Shown here piece by piece: positions 5,358 to 6,179 of a stretch of 6,179 bases of DNA; the stretch's first letter is position 1, and every line of letters starts with the position of its first letter. The DNA is from Acetobacteraceae bacterium (GTDB lineage: Bacteria > Pseudomonadota > Alphaproteobacteria > Acetobacterales > Acetobacteraceae). The notes beneath the pieces are model-generated. The model was not told the origin of the DNA. It did not search any database and worked only from the letters and a program-made list of their open reading frames with translations. Location of the stretch: assembly GCA_947476855.1 (NCBI GenBank), contig CANJSR010000306.1, positions 1 through 6,179 of the forward strand, in the 5' to 3' direction. The position numbers were made by a program, and so were the translations under genes.

Positions 5358-6179
5358 TTACAGCACCGCCTCGGCCACCACGCGCATGGCATCCACGCTG
5401 GCACCCTTGAGCACCATCGTGCCGATATGCCCGGCCTTCGCGGCATCCTTCCACGCGCCCAGCCGGTCCTTGATCCGGTCGGCGGGGCCGCACAGCGAAA
5501 TCTCGTCGACCAGGGCATCCGGCACCAGGGCGGCGGCTTCGTTGCGCTTGCCATCCAGGTACAGGTCCTGGATCGCCTTCGCCTCGCCCTCGTAGCCCAT
5601 CTTCACGGCGACGTCGTTGTAGTAGTTCTTCTTCCGAGCGCCCATGCCGCCGATGTACAGCGCGAGTTCCGGCTTGATCGCGTCGCGGCAGGCCTGCACG
5701 TCCGGTCCCAGCTTGGCGCGGACATAGGGGGCGACGTCATAGTTCGACAGGTCGGCGGGGCGGCCGGCCTTCACCCGACCCTCGATCGTCGGCGTCGTCA
5801 CGATCTCGGGCCGTTCCGGGGAATAGAAGATCGGCAGGTTGCCGTCCGCGACCTCACCGGAGTTGCGCAGGCCCGCGGGCGTGATCGACGCGGTGAAGAA
5901 CCGCACATCCGGATTGCCATGCGCGATGGAACGCAGCGGCCGGCCGAGGCCCGAGGCGGTGGGGCCGGTCAGCGGGATGTCATAGATCTCGCCGTGGAAT
6001 TCCAGCGGCTTTTCCCGCGCCAGCACCTGCTTGATGATCGCGATGTATTCCTTGGTGCGGGTCATCGGCTTGCCGAAGGGCACGCCGTGCCAGCCCTCGA
6101 CCACCTGCGGGCCGGACGCGCCGACGCCGCAGATGAAGCGGTTGCCGGACAGCGCCTGGAGCGAGAGGACGGTCATCGC
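5358..6179 (-). CDS. LLM-class flavin/F420-dependent oxidoreductase, 5' end outside window
   Basis: The frame is open to the window edge and encodes 273 C-terminal residues of a luciferase-like monooxygenase-fold (TIM-barrel) oxidoreductase. The block LSGNRFICGVGASGPQVVEGWHG (about 10-32 of the visible part), followed by VPFGKPMTRTKEYI, is diagnostic of the Rv3520c-like LLM subgroup. Further support comes from EVADGNLPIFYSPER (109-123) and a C-terminal CGPADRIKDRL (230-240). Family members are about 340-360 residues long, and the first 80-90 residues, with the first barrel strands, are missing here. The ATG at 6176 aligns with an internal methionine of the family and is therefore not the real start. 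Such enzymes use reduced F420 or FMN, and the cofactor and substrate cannot be told from this part. The gene is followed by a strong terminator and is probably a separate unit from the transporter. Confidence 0.92.
   Translation of the reverse strand, partial: AMTVLSLQALSGNRFICGVGASGPQVVEGWHGVPFGKPMTRTKEYIAIIKQVLAREKPLEFHGEIYDIPLTGPTASGLGRPLRSIAHGNPDVRFFTASITPAGLRNSGEVADGNLPIFYSPERPEIVTTPTIEGRVKAGRPADLSNYDVAPYVRAKLGPDVQACRDAIKPELALYIGGMGARKKNYYNDVAVKMGYEGEAKAIQDLYLDGKRNEAAALVPDALVDEISLCGPADRIKDRLGAWKDAAKAGHIGTMVLKGASVDAMRVVAEAVL

Noticed and set aside
6174..6176. ATG at the right edge as the real start of the LLM gene
   Set aside because: The frame continues to the window edge, and family alignment from memory places this methionine in the middle of the barrel, with 80-90 residues missing before it.

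Overview
The window reads as a piece of a GC-rich bacterial chromosome, most likely from an alphaproteobacterium. That placement is an inference from protein style, GC-rich codon use and operon layout, not from a marker gene. It holds seven protein-coding genes packed tightly. Five are complete metabolic or transport genes or parts of their operon, one gene is cut by the right-hand edge, and two belong to a small toxin-antitoxin-like module. No RNA gene, CRISPR array, insertion sequence or integrase was seen, and no gap exceeds 300 bases.

Layout, left to right. At 1-43 lies a GC hairpin just downstream of the first gene. At 44-787 (minus strand) is a complete classical short-chain dehydrogenase/reductase. 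At 788-918 is a divergent intergenic region. At 919-1131 and 1121-1723 (plus strand) are a small antitoxin-like protein and an overlapping PIN-domain protein, the only plus-strand genes here. At 1727-5236 (minus strand) is a four-gene ABC importer operon transcribed phnC-phnD-phnE-phnE: ATPase, periplasmic binding protein and two different permeases. At 5315-5340 is a strong hairpin that separates this operon from the next gene upstream. At 5358-6179 (minus strand) is the C-terminal part of a luciferase-like (LLM) flavin or F420-dependent oxidoreductase whose start lies beyond the window.

How the parts work together. The binding protein captures a phosphonate-like anion in the periplasm. The two permeases probably form a heterodimeric channel, and the ATPase drives import. 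No C-P lyase, phosphonatase or phosphite dehydrogenase gene is in view, so the exact substrate (phosphonate, phosphite or phosphate ester) and its fate cannot be read here. The two flanking oxidoreductases look like separate transcription units, and a catabolic link to the transporter is only a guess. The PIN pair is wedged between the dehydrogenase and the end of the transporter operon. It runs in the opposite direction, has a locally lower GC content in a spot count, and stops 3 bases from the stop codon of the last permease. It looks like an inserted accessory module in otherwise ordinary metabolic DNA.

I did not find clear evidence of a new biological system. The PIN pair, with its atypical C-terminal acidic residues and short GTG-started partner, is the part most worth a second look.
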